Positions 14,397-25,329 of a stretch of 64,000 bases of DNA are shown here, piece after piece. A program made the position numbers and the translations under genes. Under the pieces are notes generated by a model. It was not told where the DNA came from and made no database searches. It worked only from the letters and a program-made list of their open reading frames with translations. This DNA comes from Metabacillus sediminilitoris (lineage in GTDB: Bacteria > Bacillota > Bacilli > Bacillales > Bacillaceae), in assembly GCF_009720625.1 (NCBI RefSeq), contig NZ_CP046266.1, positions 3,419,501 to 3,483,500 on the forward strand, given 5' to 3'. Within the stretch, counting starts at the first letter, position 1, and the number at the start of each line of letters is the position of its first letter.

Positions 14397-17225
14397 TTAC
14401 TTCATCCATTCTTCAATTGAATGTGTTAATAAATGCATTGGTTTATTTTCAATGTCAATATTGGGAATAGAGTCAAGAAATGCTCTCCCATATTTTGTCG
14501 TTACAATTCGATTATCTAAAACGAATAATATACCTTTGTCAGATTCCTTTCGTATCAAACGTCCAAAGCCTTGCTTAAATCGCAATACAGCTTCAGGTAG
14601 AGAGTAATGATAAAAAGCATTTATCCCATTCTCTTCTAATTGTTTGCTTTTTGCTTCAACAATAGGCTCTTCAGGTGAGGCGAATGGCAACCTAACAATC
14701 ATTAATGCATTTAGTTCATCCCCAGGGAAATCAATACCTTCCCAAAAACTATTTGTACCTAATAATATTGCCTTTTCAAATTGTCTAAAGTTTTTTGCTA
14801 ACCTTGAACGACTGCCACTTCCCGTACCCTGCCCCATTATAATAAATTCATCTAATGTTTCATCCTCTTTTAAAAGTTGATATGTTTTTTTAAGCATTTC
14901 ATACGATGTAAATAATACAAGAATTTTCCCATCAGTTATTAGTGCCAAACTGCCAATATTGGCTGCTACCGCTTCTGAATATTCATCAAGCGTTACTTCA
15001 TTTACAAGAGGCATATCACTTGGAATAAACATCTTAACTTGATTCTTAAATTGAAAAGGTGATGAAAGCTGCAGTTGTTTTGGATAAAAGTCTGTTAGAC
15101 CCAACGCTTCAACTATATAGGAAAAAGATTTATTTACTGTTAAAGTAGCTGATGTTAAGATAACGCTTTGTTTATTTGCAAAAAATTTATCCGCTAGAAA
15201 ATCAGATACTTGAAGAGGCTGAGCATAAAAGGTCACGGCGTTTTTTGCACCTTTTGAATCAATCTCGATCCACGTAACGACAGAATCATCTACCTCAAAT
15301 AGTAAATACTCTATCTTATCTTTATATTCTTTAAGAAGGGTAAACATTTTTTGGAAATCTTCATAAATGATTCTATTTTTTATGGAAATATTCCCCTTTC
15401 TTTGCCCCAAATCAAACAAAGATTTTTCCATCAACACTAGTAGATCATGAATGGTAAACTTGATTCTTTTTGCAAGTTCTAGAAAGGAGTCCCATGCTCG
15501 ATTATTTTCCCTCTCCGTGTGATATTTATAAGATGTACGATTGACATAAACCCCTTTTCGTCTGTTAAAAACATAAGAATGAATACCTGAGAAAAATTGA
15601 TGGCATTCTTCCTGTAACTGGTTAAGAAAAGGGTCCATTTCTTGAAGAGCTAATAGTTTCTGTTCACCTAATTCTTCCGTTAAACGGGCAAACTTTTTTA
15701 TTATTCCATTTGACGAAAATGTACCTAGACGTGTGATAGTACTGTGAAAATCTAGATATGAAATTTTAACACCTAATTGTTCACCAGCAACTCGATGGAA
15801 ATGATGTGCTTCATCTATAATGATTTCATGATGTTCAGGTAAATATTTTTGTTCCCGCAAAATATCTGATAATAGAATTGAATGATTTGTAATAATGAGA
15901 TTCGCTTTTAACGCATTGTCTTTAGCACGATTATAAAAACACACGTTCGAAAATGGGTTTTCCATTAATGAAGACCGATCCACATGCAGTTGATTCCACA
16001 ATACATTACCGCCGGATGGAAGGTTTAATTCTTCAAAATCACCGGTTTCTGTCTCGGTTAACCACATAAGAAGTTGAGCCTTTGACAGAATAAAATCATA
16101 ATTATCGTCTTGCTCTTTTAATGATTGTTCGAATTTTTGCAAGCATAAATAATGATTCATTCCTTTTAAGATTGTTGCGGTGAAACCAAAAGGGAATAGC
16201 TTCTTAAGATTTGGAATATCACGTTCAAACATTTGTGACTGCAGATTTGTTGTATATGTGCTTACAATCACAGGTCTTTGTTCTTGTTTAGAAAATAAAA
16301 TTGCTGGAACCAAATACCCAATTGTTTTTCCACTACCTGTTCCAGCTTCAACTAAAAAATGTTGATGTGTATGTAAAGCATCGTTTATTTCTTTCATCAT
16401 ATCTATTTGTTCTGTTCTTACATAGTAGGAAGGAATGATGTTACTTAATTCTCCTTTCCTATTTTGAAAAAGGTCGATCATCTCTTCTACATGAAACTGA
16501 TCTTTGCTCCACTCATTATTTTTATCAAGATTATCTTTAAGTACTTTTTTTATTGCTAATGATCTAATTGTGTCTAAATCTTTTCTATTATGCTGTTGTT
16601 TAATAGTAAGTAATTTTTGTGAAATCATCTCTTCGAAAATTTCTTCAATATCACTTATGAAAGATCTTGATAACTTTGTTATTTGCTGAAGGGTAATAAT
16701 CGGTAAATTCCTAAATTTTTCACAAATACGTAATAATAGCAGTGCTGTTACTTCTGCATCACTATCCGCACGGTGCGGATTTTCATGAACAAACTTAAAT
16801 TCATCACTAATATCTGATAATTTATAGCTTTTTTCAGTTGGAAATGCTACTCTTGCTAATTCAACAGTATCTAGAATTGGACCAGTAAATTGAAACCCGC
16901 AATTTATCATTTCTTCTTGTAAAAATGATAAATCAAAATAAACATTATGCGCAACAAAAAAGGAATCAGCTAATAATGAGTTAAGGTCTTTGGCAATTTC
17001 TTCAAAGGTTGGCGCGTTATCAACCATCTCATTTGTTATTCCTGTTAATTGTTCAATAAATAAAGGAATACGTTGTTTTGGATTAACAAAGCTCATATAG
17101 CGGTCTACAATTTGTCCTTCTTCGATGACAACTGCAGCTATTTGAATGATTTTGTCGCCCTTTTTTGGGGAATTTCCTGTAGTTTCTAAGTCAATTACTA
17201 CAAATCGTTGCTTCATTTGTGACAC
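14397..17225 (-). CDS. dinG: DinG-family 3'-5' exonuclease/helicase-like protein
   Basis: A 942-residue protein. The N-terminus is a DEDD exonuclease domain (FVVIDLETTGNSPKKGDKI, then HNVYFDLSFL and HRADSDAEVTALLLL). The remainder is an XPD/DinG-type superfamily 2 domain with Walker A VEAGTGSGKTIGYLVPA, DEAH box IIDEAHHFHRVAG and motif VI QGFGRLIRKESDKG. In Firmicutes of this group DinG is reported to act mainly as a nuclease. I do not see the four-cysteine Fe-S pattern of E. coli DinG, as expected for the Firmicute form. A degraded repeat lies upstream. Confidence 0.92.
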   Translation of the reverse strand: MSQMKQRFVVIDLETTGNSPKKGDKIIQIAAVVIEEGQIVDRYMSFVNPKQRIPLFIEQLTGITNEMVDNAPTFEEIAKDLNSLLADSFFVAHNVYFDLSFLQEEMINCGFQFTGPILDTVELARVAFPTEKSYKLSDISDEFKFVHENPHRADSDAEVTALLLLRICEKFRNLPIITLQQITKLSRSFISDIEEIFEEMISQKLLTIKQQHNRKDLDTIRSLAIKKVLKDNLDKNNEWSKDQFHVEEMIDLFQNRKGELSNIIPSYYVRTEQIDMMKEINDALHTHQHFLVEAGTGSGKTIGYLVPAILFSKQEQRPVIVSTYTTNLQSQMFERDIPNLKKLFPFGFTATILKGMNHYLCLQKFEQSLKEQDDNYDFILSKAQLLMWLTETETGDFEELNLPSGGNVLWNQLHVDRSSLMENPFSNVCFYNRAKDNALKANLIITNHSILLSDILREQKYLPEHHEIIIDEAHHFHRVAGEQLGVKISYLDFHSTITRLGTFSSNGIIKKFARLTEELGEQKLLALQEMDPFLNQLQEECHQFFSGIHSYVFNRRKGVYVNRTSYKYHTERENNRAWDSFLELAKRIKFTIHDLLVLMEKSLFDLGQRKGNISIKNRIIYEDFQKMFTLLKEYKDKIEYLLFEVDDSVVTWIEIDSKGAKNAVTFYAQPLQVSDFLADKFFANKQSVILTSATLTVNKSFSYIVEALGLTDFYPKQLQLSSPFQFKNQVKMFIPSDMPLVNEVTLDEYSEAVAANIGSLALITDGKILVLFTSYEMLKKTYQLLKEDETLDEFIIMGQGTGSGSRSRLAKNFRQFEKAILLGTNSFWEGIDFPGDELNALMIVRLPFASPEEPIVEAKSKQLEENGINAFYHYSLPEAVLRFKQGFGRLIRKESDKGILFVLDNRIVTTKYGRAFLDSIPNIDIENKPMHLLTHSIEEWMK

Positions 17226-17236
17226 CTCTATTATTT

Positions 17237-17310
17237 AAAAAGCACAAGCGCCTTGAACTTGATGATATGGACTGTAGGAACCATTAAGAGTTAGGTGCTT
17301 AGCCAGACAT
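17237..17310. repeat. Degraded dispersed repeat (GCACAAGCGCC ... TGCTTAGCCAGACA)
   Basis: AAAAGCACAAGCGCCTTG at one end and GGTGCTTAGCCAGACAT at the other resemble the ends of an abundant Bacillaceae intergenic repeat. A second decayed relative is at 54791-54897. No coding capacity. Confidence 0.45.
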
Positions 17311-17415
17311 AAAACGAAATGAAATAAAATTATATCTTATCTAGTGAGAAAAGGTAAATAATAATTTTTATGTATTGTATTTATTAACGTATCCTAACTA
17401 TACCATAATCATAAA

Positions 17416-17495
17416 GAAAAAAAGACTGACTCTCAACAAAAGTCCGAATTCATCGTAAGGAATACAAATTCAGATATTTGAAGAGTCAGACCTTT
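17416..17495 (-). terminator. Large-loop terminator after panD
   Basis: GGTCTGACTCTT and GAGAGTCAGTCTT (minus strand) pair over a loop of about 50 bases, which holds a further short pairing, and are followed by a T run (TTTTTTTC). It lies between panD and dinG. Confidence 0.6.
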
Positions 17496-17523
17496 ATAAT
17501 TATCTATCTCTCTATAGAATTTT

Positions 17524-17907
17524 TTACATGATTGTTGCTGCTGGCTCGTGACCGATTATTTCTACAATATTATTATTTTCATCCATGATTGCGATTTTAG
17601 GATTGTGTGAAGAAACATTTTCTTCGGGAATTAATGTGTAAGTAAGGATAATGATAATATCTCCTTCTTGTACTAACCTTGCAGCTGCACCATTTAAACA
17701 TACGACGCCGCTTCCTCTTTCACCTGCAATAATATATGTTTCAAATCGTGCACCATTATTATTATTGACTATCTGAACCTTTTCGTTTGCAGCCATTCCC
17801 ACAGCATCAATGATATCTTCATCAATTGTAATACTTCCAACATAATTTAAATTCGCTTCTGTTACACGCGCTCGATGAATTTTTGCATTTAGCATTGTAC
17901 GAAACAT
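17524..17907 (-). CDS. panD: Aspartate 1-decarboxylase precursor
   Basis: A 127-residue pyruvoyl enzyme that makes beta-alanine for pantothenate. The self-cleavage site is Gly24-Ser25 in [12 protein letters not shown]; the serine becomes the pyruvoyl group. Other family elements are [20 protein letters not shown] and [17 protein letters not shown]. It is the last gene of the panB-panC-panD operon and is followed by a terminator. GGAGG lies upstream of the ATG. Confidence 0.96.
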   Translation of the reverse strand: MFRTMLNAKIHRARVTEANLNYVGSITIDEDIIDAVGMAANEKVQIVNNNNGARFETYIIAGERGSGVVCLNGAAARLVQEGDIIIILTYTLIPEENVSSHNPKIAIMDENNNIVEIIGHEPAATIM

Positions 17908-17972
17908 TTTCTCTCCTCCAAATGTTCATGATCTCTATAATCACCAATGAATCATTATAAAAACTTTGTTAT

Positions 17973-18821
17973 TTATTGAACTTCGATCGTGATATTATCA
18001 ATTAGTCTTGCTCCAGTAAACTTGACAGCGACAGCAATGATACATTTTCCGCTAATTATCTCAACTTCTTCTAAGTCAGGATATGAAAGAGTCTCAACAT
18101 AATCAATGTTTCCATCCGTTTCTTCATTAATGATATGTGTAATGAGGTGATTAATCTTTGTTTTGTTACGTTCCCCTTGTAAAATTAATTGTTTAGCTGC
18201 TAATAAGCTTTTATAAATAGATGGCGCTTGTTTTCTTTCTTTTTCGCTCAAGTATACATTTCGTGAGCTTTTGGCTAGACCATCTTCCTCTCTAATCGTT
18301 TCGACTGCTTCTAATTGAACGGGAAATTCAAATTCATTTATTAAGCCATCAATAACTGCTACTTGTTGTGCATCTTTCATTCCAAAGTAAGCGCGGTTAG
18401 GCTCAATTAAATTAAAGAGCTTTGTTAAAATTGTTGCGACCCCGTCAAAATGTCCTTCTCTCGATCTCCCACAAAGGACATGAACTCTTGAAGTTACAGT
18501 AACAGTATATGAAGGTTTATTTGGATACATTTCATTTACGCTTGGACTGAATAAAAGATCTACACCAGCAAGTTTTGCCAATTCTTCGTCTCTTTTTATA
18601 TTTCTTGGATAGGAATCAAAGTCTTCATTCGGCCCAAATTGTAATGGATTTACAAAAACACTTAATACGACAATATCATTTGCTTTTCGTGCTTCATCTA
18701 AAAGTTTCAAATGTCCTTCATGTAAAAATCCCATTGTTGGTACGAACCCGATCGTTACATTTTTATTTTTATATTCCGTTATTTTCTGCCTTAATTCTTT
18801 TTTAGTTGTAATCACATTCAT
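17973..18821 (-). CDS. panC: Pantothenate synthetase
   Basis: A 282-residue ligase that joins pantoate and beta-alanine using ATP. Visible motifs are the HIGH-type signature [17 protein letters not shown] and the KMSKS-like loop [15 protein letters not shown], plus [12 protein letters not shown]. Its ATG overlaps the panB stop (ATGA), indicating coupled translation, and panD follows after 65 bases. Confidence 0.96.
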   Translation of the reverse strand: MNVITTKKELRQKITEYKNKNVTIGFVPTMGFLHEGHLKLLDEARKANDIVVLSVFVNPLQFGPNEDFDSYPRNIKRDEELAKLAGVDLLFSPSVNEMYPNKPSYTVTVTSRVHVLCGRSREGHFDGVATILTKLFNLIEPNRAYFGMKDAQQVAVIDGLINEFEFPVQLEAVETIREEDGLAKSSRNVYLSEKERKQAPSIYKSLLAAKQLILQGERNKTKINHLITHIINEETDGNIDYVETLSYPDLEEVEIISGKCIIAVAVKFTGARLIDNITIEVQ

Positions 18822-19657
18822 CTCTTTATTCCCCCATATATGCTAAATAGCTCTTCTTCTTTCATGTTAAAGGAATGAGATTCATCGGGAAAAGATCGAT
18901 TTTTTACCTCTATAATATATTGACTAATAGCCTGTTCAACCGTTGAAGCTAACGCAGCATACTTTTTAACAAATTTCGGTACTTTTTCGGATCCATAGCC
19001 AATTAAATCATGATACACCAAGACTTGACCGTCTGTTTTTGCTCCTGCACCAATCCCTATTGTAGGAATTTCTAATTGTTTTGTTATTTCTTCGGCCAAT
19101 TGTTGTGGTACACATTCTAAGACAAGAGCAATAGCTCCTGCATCTTGACATTTCTTTGCATCATCTATTAATTTTCGTGCAGCCATTGCATTTTTCCCTT
19201 GTACTTTGTATCCGCCTAGTACATTAACAGACTGGGGTGTAAGACCAAGATGTGAGACTACAGGTATACCACCATGAGTAAGCGCTTCAATAATTTCTGC
19301 AACTCCATCGGCTCCTTCAAGCTTTAAAGCATCTGCTCCCCCTTCTTGCATAATACGAGTTGCATTTTTCATCGATTCTGCTTTTGAAAGATGATAAGAC
19401 ATAAATGGCATATCTGTAACAACAAACGTGTCGTTTGCGCCGCGTTTTACCGCTTTTGTATGATGGATCATATCCTCAACTGTAACTGGAATTGTAGAAT
19501 CATAGCCTAAAACAACCATGCCTAAGGAGTCACCAACAAGGATCATATCGACTCCAGCTTGTTCAACATGTTTTGCACTTGGATAATCATAAGCCGTTAC
19601 CATTGTGATCGGTTCACCAATTTGTTTCATGTTCATAAAATCAAGTCTTGTCTTCAT
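18818..19657 (-). CDS. panB: 3-methyl-2-oxobutanoate hydroxymethyltransferase (ketopantoate hydroxymethyltransferase)
   Basis: A 279-residue TIM-barrel enzyme that makes ketopantoate from alpha-ketoisovalerate and methylene-tetrahydrofolate. Characteristic segments are [39 protein letters not shown] (metal and substrate Asp), and [18 protein letters not shown]. It is the first gene of panBCD; AGGAGGGAAACA precedes its ATG. The birA terminator lies upstream, so the operon must have its own promoter in 19658-19825. Confidence 0.96.
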   Translation of the reverse strand: MKTRLDFMNMKQIGEPITMVTAYDYPSAKHVEQAGVDMILVGDSLGMVVLGYDSTIPVTVEDMIHHTKAVKRGANDTFVVTDMPFMSYHLSKAESMKNATRIMQEGGADALKLEGADGVAEIIEALTHGGIPVVSHLGLTPQSVNVLGGYKVQGKNAMAARKLIDDAKKCQDAGAIALVLECVPQQLAEEITKQLEIPTIGIGAGAKTDGQVLVYHDLIGYGSEKVPKFVKKYAALASTVEQAISQYIIEVKNRSFPDESHSFNMKEEELFSIYGGIKR

Positions 19658-20076
19658 ATTGTTTCCCTCCTAATTTCAAAGAGCATTCTTTGGTATTCAT
19701 TCTTCCTTATGCTCAAAGCTGTAACATGGATAGAATCTTCTTTACGTACACAACATTCTACTGGTTCAATATCAGTGCTTGTTAGGAGAGAAGATGAAAT
19801 AAGCGATTTTACGTTTAATCATATAAAAAAATCCTTCTTTCGACAAAGAAAGAAGGATTTAAAGGCATACTAAAATCGATTTTCATCCCTCTGTCCTAGT
19901 CCTTTTTGGATCAAGGCAGAATTTCATTAAAATTCATTTTTTAAGGTTCATTACAATCACTACAAGAGGTGTAGTTCAATTAGATACTACCCAAGTGAAA
20001 GTATAACAGAATGTTCAAATAAATTCTATCATTTGTTCTATACAATTTATTTGTATATATAACAACTATTTATTAC
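19658..20076. other. birA-panB intergenic region
   Basis: Contains the terminator of the birA operon (19824-19860) and the presumed panBCD promoter, whose boxes I could not fix with confidence. A short hairpin, ACTAC with GTAGT around a small loop, lies near 19960. No coding sequence is credible here. Confidence 0.5.
19824..19860 (-). terminator. Strong terminator of the ypjD-birA operon
   Basis: AAATCCTTCTTTC and GAAAGAAGGATTT pair around a short loop and on the minus strand are followed by a run of seven T residues. It lies 216 bases past the birA stop. Confidence 0.8.
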
Positions 20077-21057
20077 TTATTTTATCTCTATATCAGCTGA
20101 ATAAATTCGTTCAATTGACCGATCTGCCGTTTCGATTAATAAAACGCCATCATCATTAATTCCAATTGCTTTGCCTTCAATCGATCCACGAAGAGTTCTT
20201 GCAACAATCATTTTATTTAAACTAATAGCATATCCTTCCCAAAGCAGCTTAATTGGCTTAAACCCTTTAGTCAAATATAAAGAGTATAATCCTTCAAATT
20301 TCAATAAGATCATTTGAATTAACTGTGCTCTCTCAAGGTTTGTCCCTGTTTCAATCTTAATAGATGTTGCAATATTTCGAAGTTCCTCAGGAAAATGCTC
20401 AATTGTTTGATTTACATTTATTCCAGTTCCAATGATCACAGAATGCACTTTATCCGCTTCAGCTTGTAACTCCGTTAATATGCCAACGATTTTTTTCCCA
20501 TTTAACATAATATCGTTTGGCCATTTTATTGTTGGTCTAAGGGGTGTTAACTCTTCGATTGCTTGTACAATCGCCACAGCGGTTAAAAGTGTTAGCTGAG
20601 GTGTTTGATTAACCGGTATGTTCGGGCGAATAATCATACTCATCCAAATACCTGTACCACTTGGAGAATACCATGCTCTAGCCATTCTTCCTCTTCCATC
20701 CGTCTGTTCATCAGCTACAACGATCATTCCATCTGGACAACCGTCATTTGCTAGACTCTGTGCTATTTTCTGTGTAGAAGAAACGGTCTGTTCAAAATGG
20801 ATGTGGCGTCCCATGATATTCGTCTTTAAGCCTAATTGAATTTCATTACTGCTTATTTTATCTGGCTTTTTTGTTATTCGATAGCCTAATCGCCGAACAC
20901 CTTCAAGCTCATAGCCTTCTTTACGTAAATCTTCAATATGTTTCCAAACAGCCGTTCTAGAACAACCTATATATTCACTTATTTTTTGACCTGATAAAAA
21001 TTCTCCATCTGCTTTTGAGAAGGCCTCTAGTAATTTTGTTCGAAGTCCTGTTTGCAA
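20077..21057 (-). CDS. birA: Biotin-protein ligase / biotin operon repressor BirA
   Basis: A 326-residue protein with an N-terminal winged helix (GQKISEYIGCSRTAVWKHIE) and the biotin ligase domain with the ATP/biotin loop GRGRMARAWYSPSGTGIWMS and KWPNDIMLNGKKIVGIL. It biotinylates carboxylases and represses biotin genes. The start chosen is TTG at 21057, eleven bases after AAAGGAG and aligned with the B. subtilis N-terminus; the GTG at 21069 overlaps the ribosome site. It overlaps the 3' end of cca by about 30 bases. Confidence 0.94.
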   Translation of the reverse strand: MQTGLRTKLLEAFSKADGEFLSGQKISEYIGCSRTAVWKHIEDLRKEGYELEGVRRLGYRITKKPDKISSNEIQLGLKTNIMGRHIHFEQTVSSTQKIAQSLANDGCPDGMIVVADEQTDGRGRMARAWYSPSGTGIWMSMIIRPNIPVNQTPQLTLLTAVAIVQAIEELTPLRPTIKWPNDIMLNGKKIVGILTELQAEADKVHSVIIGTGINVNQTIEHFPEELRNIATSIKIETGTNLERAQLIQMILLKFEGLYSLYLTKGFKPIKLLWEGYAISLNKMIVARTLRGSIEGKAIGINDDGVLLIETADRSIERIYSADIEIK

Positions 21058-22244
21058 CTCATAAGCCACTCCTTTATTGCCGAACTATTATTTGCAAGTT
21101 TTTTAGTAACTATTGCTTTTTCAATTTCAGAAATTGCTTTTGAGACCCATGGACCTGGTGTTTTATTCAGGGTTTGGATGACTTCATGACCTTTCACTGC
21201 GATCTGATCTCTACTTTGAAGCGGAAGTTGTGAAAAAGAATGTTTTATTTTATTTATATTAGCCTTCAATTCGTCCGGTTTGGTCATTACAGTACGAAGC
21301 CTTTCGACAGATAGTGCTGTTTCATAACCCGCTTCATATAATAAAAGATCTGACCAAGGGTTTTGTTGTAAAATCGTTAATAGATGGATATTTTTTTCTA
21401 CCGATTTAATAAGTTTAACTGGTAATTTCCATTCCCTCAAAAAGTGATCAATTCTTGTAGGTTTTATAAAAAAAGTTAATAAAGTCCAAAGCTCTTCATT
21501 TGTTTCTAATAATTGCATGTTATATGTCGCAAGCAATCTCAATTCCTGCTTTTTCATATCTAATCCAGGTAAATATTTATTCAAGTTTGTTTCAACAATC
21601 ATATGCAGTGCAGTTTTTATATTCATACCTTTTAAAAGCTTTTCCATTTCGATCGTTTTTCGCTCAACGGAAATGACATTTAAAAGTTGAATATGTTCTT
21701 TTATCGCCTCAATTGTACGAGGACATAATGTAAAATCCAACTGACTAATAAATCTAACAGCTCTTAACATGCGTAAAGCATCCTCTGTAAATCTTTCTGA
21801 AGGAGATCCTACTGTTTGAATAAGTTTCGCTTTAATATGAGCCTTACCATTAAAATAGTCTTGAATTTCACCATCAATGCCCATAGCCATTGCATTTATT
21901 GTAAAATCTCTCCGCCGTAAATCTTCTTTTAATGATGTTATGTAAGAAACTTTTTTCGGTCTTCGATAATCTTCATATTCTGATTCAGTACGATAAGTTG
22001 TTACTTCATATGGAATGTTTTTATGTAATACGATAATTGTTCCATGCTTTGCCCCAACGTCAATTGTTTTGCTAAATAAATCCTGTACTTCATAAGGCTT
22101 TGCAGATGTTGCTATATCAACATCCCCTATCTTGCGTTTTAAAAGATAATCCCTAACTGCTCCCCCAACATAATAGGCTTCGTAGCCAGCTTTATGCAGC
22201 TTTTCTAATATAGGTTTTGCTTCTATAAATGGGGTATCCATCAT
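21027..22244 (-). CDS. cca: CCA tRNA nucleotidyltransferase
   Basis: A 405-residue class II nucleotidyltransferase that adds or repairs the CCA end of tRNAs. The active-site motif is YYVGGAVRDYLLKRKIGDVD with DIATS, followed by RRDFTINAMAM and EDALRMLRAVRFISQL. Two consecutive ATGs follow a GGAG; the first (22244) is used here. It sits between bshA and birA, as in B. subtilis. Confidence 0.95.
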   Translation of the reverse strand: MMDTPFIEAKPILEKLHKAGYEAYYVGGAVRDYLLKRKIGDVDIATSAKPYEVQDLFSKTIDVGAKHGTIIVLHKNIPYEVTTYRTESEYEDYRRPKKVSYITSLKEDLRRRDFTINAMAMGIDGEIQDYFNGKAHIKAKLIQTVGSPSERFTEDALRMLRAVRFISQLDFTLCPRTIEAIKEHIQLLNVISVERKTIEMEKLLKGMNIKTALHMIVETNLNKYLPGLDMKKQELRLLATYNMQLLETNEELWTLLTFFIKPTRIDHFLREWKLPVKLIKSVEKNIHLLTILQQNPWSDLLLYEAGYETALSVERLRTVMTKPDELKANINKIKHSFSQLPLQSRDQIAVKGHEVIQTLNKTPGPWVSKAISEIEKAIVTKKLANNSSAIKEWLMSCKQDFEQNY

Positions 22245-22267
22245 CGACAACTCCAATTTCGCTCTCT

Positions 22268-23398
22268 TTAGCTAAGCAGATCATAGTAAATTGATTCATA
22301 TTGCGAAACAATTTTCTCAGAATGAAAATCATTTTTTGCTATATATATCGCATGTTCCGACATTTTCTTATGTAGATCAGGATTTGATAATATATGAATG
22401 GCATGATTTGATACAGTATTAATATCACCAATTTCACTTAGAAAACCTGTCTTCCCCTCATGAATGACTTCAGGTATTCCTCCAATGTTCGTACCAATAC
22501 ACGGTACTCCACATGCCATTGCTTCTAACAGAACCAAGCCAAAACTTTCTTTTTCTGATAATAGTAGCATCAAATCACTAATAGAATATAGTTGCTCCAA
22601 ATTGTCTTGTTTACCTAGAAAAAGAACTTTATCTGTAAGACCTAATTCTCTTACAAGTCGACTGACAAACGACATTTCAGGACCATCACCAACTAGTAGT
22701 AATTTCGCGTTAATTTTTCGCTGAATTAATTGGAAAGAATAGATCACATCCTGAACACGTTTTACTTTTCGAAAATTTGATACATGGATGATGACCTTTT
22801 CATCCTCATCGATTCCATATTCTCGTTTTAAGTGTGTTGTGTTTTTCTTAAAGTAAATACGATCATCAATAAAATTATAAACCGTTTCAATCTGTTTTTT
22901 AGGTTGAAGGAGTTCAATTGTTTGTTCCACTAGTGAATGTGAAACGGCTGTTACTTTATCAGAGGTTTCAATGCCAAAACGAATCAAATCTGAAAGTGAT
23001 TGGTCATAACCTAGAACCGTAATATCTGTACCATGAAGAGTTGTAACAATCTTAAGATCCTCACCAATCATTTGTTTAGCTAAAAATGCACAGATAGCAT
23101 GTGGAATTGCGTAATGTACATGTAATAAGTCTAATTTTTCTCTTTTAGCGACTTCTGCCATTTTACTAGCTAATGCTAAATCATATGGAGGATATTTAAA
23201 TACTGAATACTGATTTACTTCCACTTCATGAAATGTAATATTACAATAAACTTTATTTAAACGAAAAGGCAAACTTGATGTAATAAAATGAATTTCATGA
23301 CCCCGTTCAGCAAGCAGCTTGCCAAGCTCTGTTGCTACTACACCTGAACCACCAACAGAGGGATAGCAGGTAATTCCAATTTTAAGCTTTTTTTTCAT
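22268..23398 (-). CDS. bshA: N-acetyl-alpha-D-glucosaminyl L-malate synthase BshA
   Basis: A 376-residue GT-B glycosyltransferase (family 4) performing the first step of bacillithiol synthesis: transfer of GlcNAc from UDP-GlcNAc to L-malate. Features are the N-terminal glycine-rich loop [29 protein letters not shown], and the donor-site EX7E region [19 protein letters not shown]. The ATG at 23398 overlaps the bshB1 stop codon (TGATG), so the two bacillithiol genes are translationally coupled. Confidence 0.95.
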   Translation of the reverse strand: MKKKLKIGITCYPSVGGSGVVATELGKLLAERGHEIHFITSSLPFRLNKVYCNITFHEVEVNQYSVFKYPPYDLALASKMAEVAKREKLDLLHVHYAIPHAICAFLAKQMIGEDLKIVTTLHGTDITVLGYDQSLSDLIRFGIETSDKVTAVSHSLVEQTIELLQPKKQIETVYNFIDDRIYFKKNTTHLKREYGIDEDEKVIIHVSNFRKVKRVQDVIYSFQLIQRKINAKLLLVGDGPEMSFVSRLVRELGLTDKVLFLGKQDNLEQLYSISDLMLLLSEKESFGLVLLEAMACGVPCIGTNIGGIPEVIHEGKTGFLSEIGDINTVSNHAIHILSNPDLHKKMSEHAIYIAKNDFHSEKIVSQYESIYYDLLS

Positions 23399-24108
23399 CA
23401 CACATCACCTAATAAGTCATTTGAAAGTAAAATTGGCTTTTTCGTTTTAAACCCTTCTGCGTATATGACACCAACCTCTTTTCCAAACAATCTCTCCCTA
23501 TTCTCTACACTCTCAATATACCCGTTTGTTAATGGTGTATCTGTCGAACCATTTGATTTCTCAAATTGACTTTCATACGCACGAAGACTTGATAATTTCT
23601 GATTGATTGTATGTGAAATATCAATGACAAAATCAGGCTTATGAAAACCATTAATCATATAATAAAAAGTTGATTGAACACGATGTGGTAATTGTTCCAT
23701 TTCGTCTTTATACTTTTTTATACCTGCAGAAAATACTGCTTCCTCTACTAATCTGGAACAATTTCCATGATCAGGATGACGATCCTCAAAATAAGGGATA
23801 AAGACAATTTTAGGTTGATATTCTCTAATAATAGTTACAATTGACTTGATCGCAGCTTCTGTTAAAAGAAGGCCCCGATCAGGTAATTGTAATTGAATTC
23901 TATTTGTTATGCCTAAAATTTCCCCAGCTCGTTTTGCTTCCTGTTGACGAATCGAAACAGTGCCATTTGAAGAAAGTTCAGCCATCGTTAAATCACAAAT
24001 ACCGATTTTATGCCCAAGTTTACTATATTTTGCTATTGTTCCTCCCATCCCGATTTCCACATCGTCTGGATGGGCGCCAATTGCAAGAATATCAAGTGTT
24101 TTACTCAT
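23398..24108 (-). CDS. bshB1: Bacillithiol biosynthesis deacetylase BshB1
   Basis: A 236-residue zinc deacetylase of the LmbE family. The metal-binding motif is [15 protein letters not shown] near the N-terminus, with the second element [18 protein letters not shown]. It removes the acetyl group from GlcNAc-malate in bacillithiol synthesis. It is flanked by mgsA upstream (8-base overlap) and bshA downstream (stop/start overlap), an operon layout identical to B. subtilis. Confidence 0.95.
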   Translation of the reverse strand: MSKTLDILAIGAHPDDVEIGMGGTIAKYSKLGHKIGICDLTMAELSSNGTVSIRQQEAKRAGEILGITNRIQLQLPDRGLLLTEAAIKSIVTIIREYQPKIVFIPYFEDRHPDHGNCSRLVEEAVFSAGIKKYKDEMEQLPHRVQSTFYYMINGFHKPDFVIDISHTINQKLSSLRAYESQFEKSNGSTDTPLTNGYIESVENRERLFGKEVGVIYAEGFKTKKPILLSNDLLGDV

Positions 24109-24523
24109 TTTCTGCTCCTTGTTTATGTATCACGTTTCTCCAATTTAAATCTCCGCGTTCCAGACCTCTGATAAGCATTTCAGCTGTACCCATATTTGTC
24201 GCTAAAGGTATTGCATATACATCACAAAGGCGAATTAATGCTGTAATATCCGGCTCATGCGGTTGTGCTGTTAATGGATCTCGAAAGAAAATAACCATAT
24301 CCATATCATTTTTAGCGATCAAAGCACCAATTTCTTGATCTCCACCTAATGGACCTGATTGAAAACGATGAATTGATAGTCCACTTGCTTCCTGAATTCG
24401 TAAACCTGTAGTACCTGTTGCAAAAAGTTCGTGATCTTCAAAAATAGGTTGATATGCCATTACAAATTGTACTAGGTCTGTTTTCTTTTTATCATGAGCA
24501 ATTAATGCAATTTTCATTTTCAT
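24101..24523 (-). CDS. mgsA: Methylglyoxal synthase
   Basis: A 140-residue enzyme that converts dihydroxyacetone phosphate to methylglyoxal and phosphate. The phosphate-binding segment [26 protein letters not shown] and the catalytic aspartate region [20 protein letters not shown] are intact. A second in-frame ATG two codons in is also possible as start. It lies between dapB and bshB1; linkage to bacillithiol genes fits a role of bacillithiol in methylglyoxal detoxification. Confidence 0.95.
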   Translation of the reverse strand: MKMKIALIAHDKKKTDLVQFVMAYQPIFEDHELFATGTTGLRIQEASGLSIHRFQSGPLGGDQEIGALIAKNDMDMVIFFRDPLTAQPHEPDITALIRLCDVYAIPLATNMGTAEMLIRGLERGDLNWRNVIHKQGAENE

Positions 24524-24531
24524 TTTCCCCT

Positions 24532-25329
24532 TTATTCAATAATGTTTTCTAATCCGTAAACAAGCAAATCTACTTTCATTACATTTTCAACGGCCAGTTT
24601 TACTCCTGACATAAATGAAGCACGATTATATGAATCATGACGTATTTTTAAGGTTTGTCCATCTCCTCCAAACATCACTTCTTGATGTGCAATTAATCCT
24701 GGAAGACGTACACTGTGTAATCGAATGCCATCAAAATTTGCTCCGCGTGCACCTGGAATGAGTTCTTTTTCATTTGGATGTCCTTGTTGTTTTTCTTCTC
24801 TTACTGCTGAGATCATCTCGGCTGTTTTTATCCCTGTACCAGATGGTGCATCTAACTTTTGATCGTGATGTTGTTCAATAATTTCAACATCTTGAAAGTA
24901 CTTTGCAGCCATTTGTGAGAATTTCATCATTAAAATTGCTCCAATTGCAAAGTTTGGTGCTATAATCGCTCCAATACCTTTTTCAGATGTCAATTGTTGT
25001 AATTCCTTTAAATCGTCTTCAGAAAATCCAGTTGTCCCAACAACAGGTCTTACACCATTTATTAAAGCCTTCTTAGTATGAATTTTGCCAATTTCAGGTG
25101 TTGTTAAATCAATTAATACATCTGGTTTCGTTTCAAAAAAACACTTATCAATATCAGAATAAATTGGTACGTCAGCGTTAAAGCCATCTAGTTCCTTTAA
25201 GCTCCACCCGTCATGTTTATGATCTACTACTCCAACTAGTGTAAAATGTGTTGTTTCTTCTACAAGCTTCACTGCCTCACTACCCATTCTGCCTCTGGGC
25301 CCCGCAATCACAATCTTAATCTCTTCCAT
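24532..25329 (-). CDS. dapB: 4-hydroxy-tetrahydrodipicolinate reductase
   Basis: A 265-residue enzyme of the lysine, diaminopimelate and dipicolinate pathway. The Rossmann motif is [17 protein letters not shown], and the catalytic and substrate loop reads [19 protein letters not shown]. It overlaps ypjD by 14 bases at its 5' end. Dipicolinate and cell-wall diaminopimelate both depend on this step in a spore former. Confidence 0.96.
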   Translation of the reverse strand: MEEIKIVIAGPRGRMGSEAVKLVEETTHFTLVGVVDHKHDGWSLKELDGFNADVPIYSDIDKCFFETKPDVLIDLTTPEIGKIHTKKALINGVRPVVGTTGFSEDDLKELQQLTSEKGIGAIIAPNFAIGAILMMKFSQMAAKYFQDVEIIEQHHDQKLDAPSGTGIKTAEMISAVREEKQQGHPNEKELIPGARGANFDGIRLHSVRLPGLIAHQEVMFGGDGQTLKIRHDSYNRASFMSGVKLAVENVMKVDLLVYGLENIIE

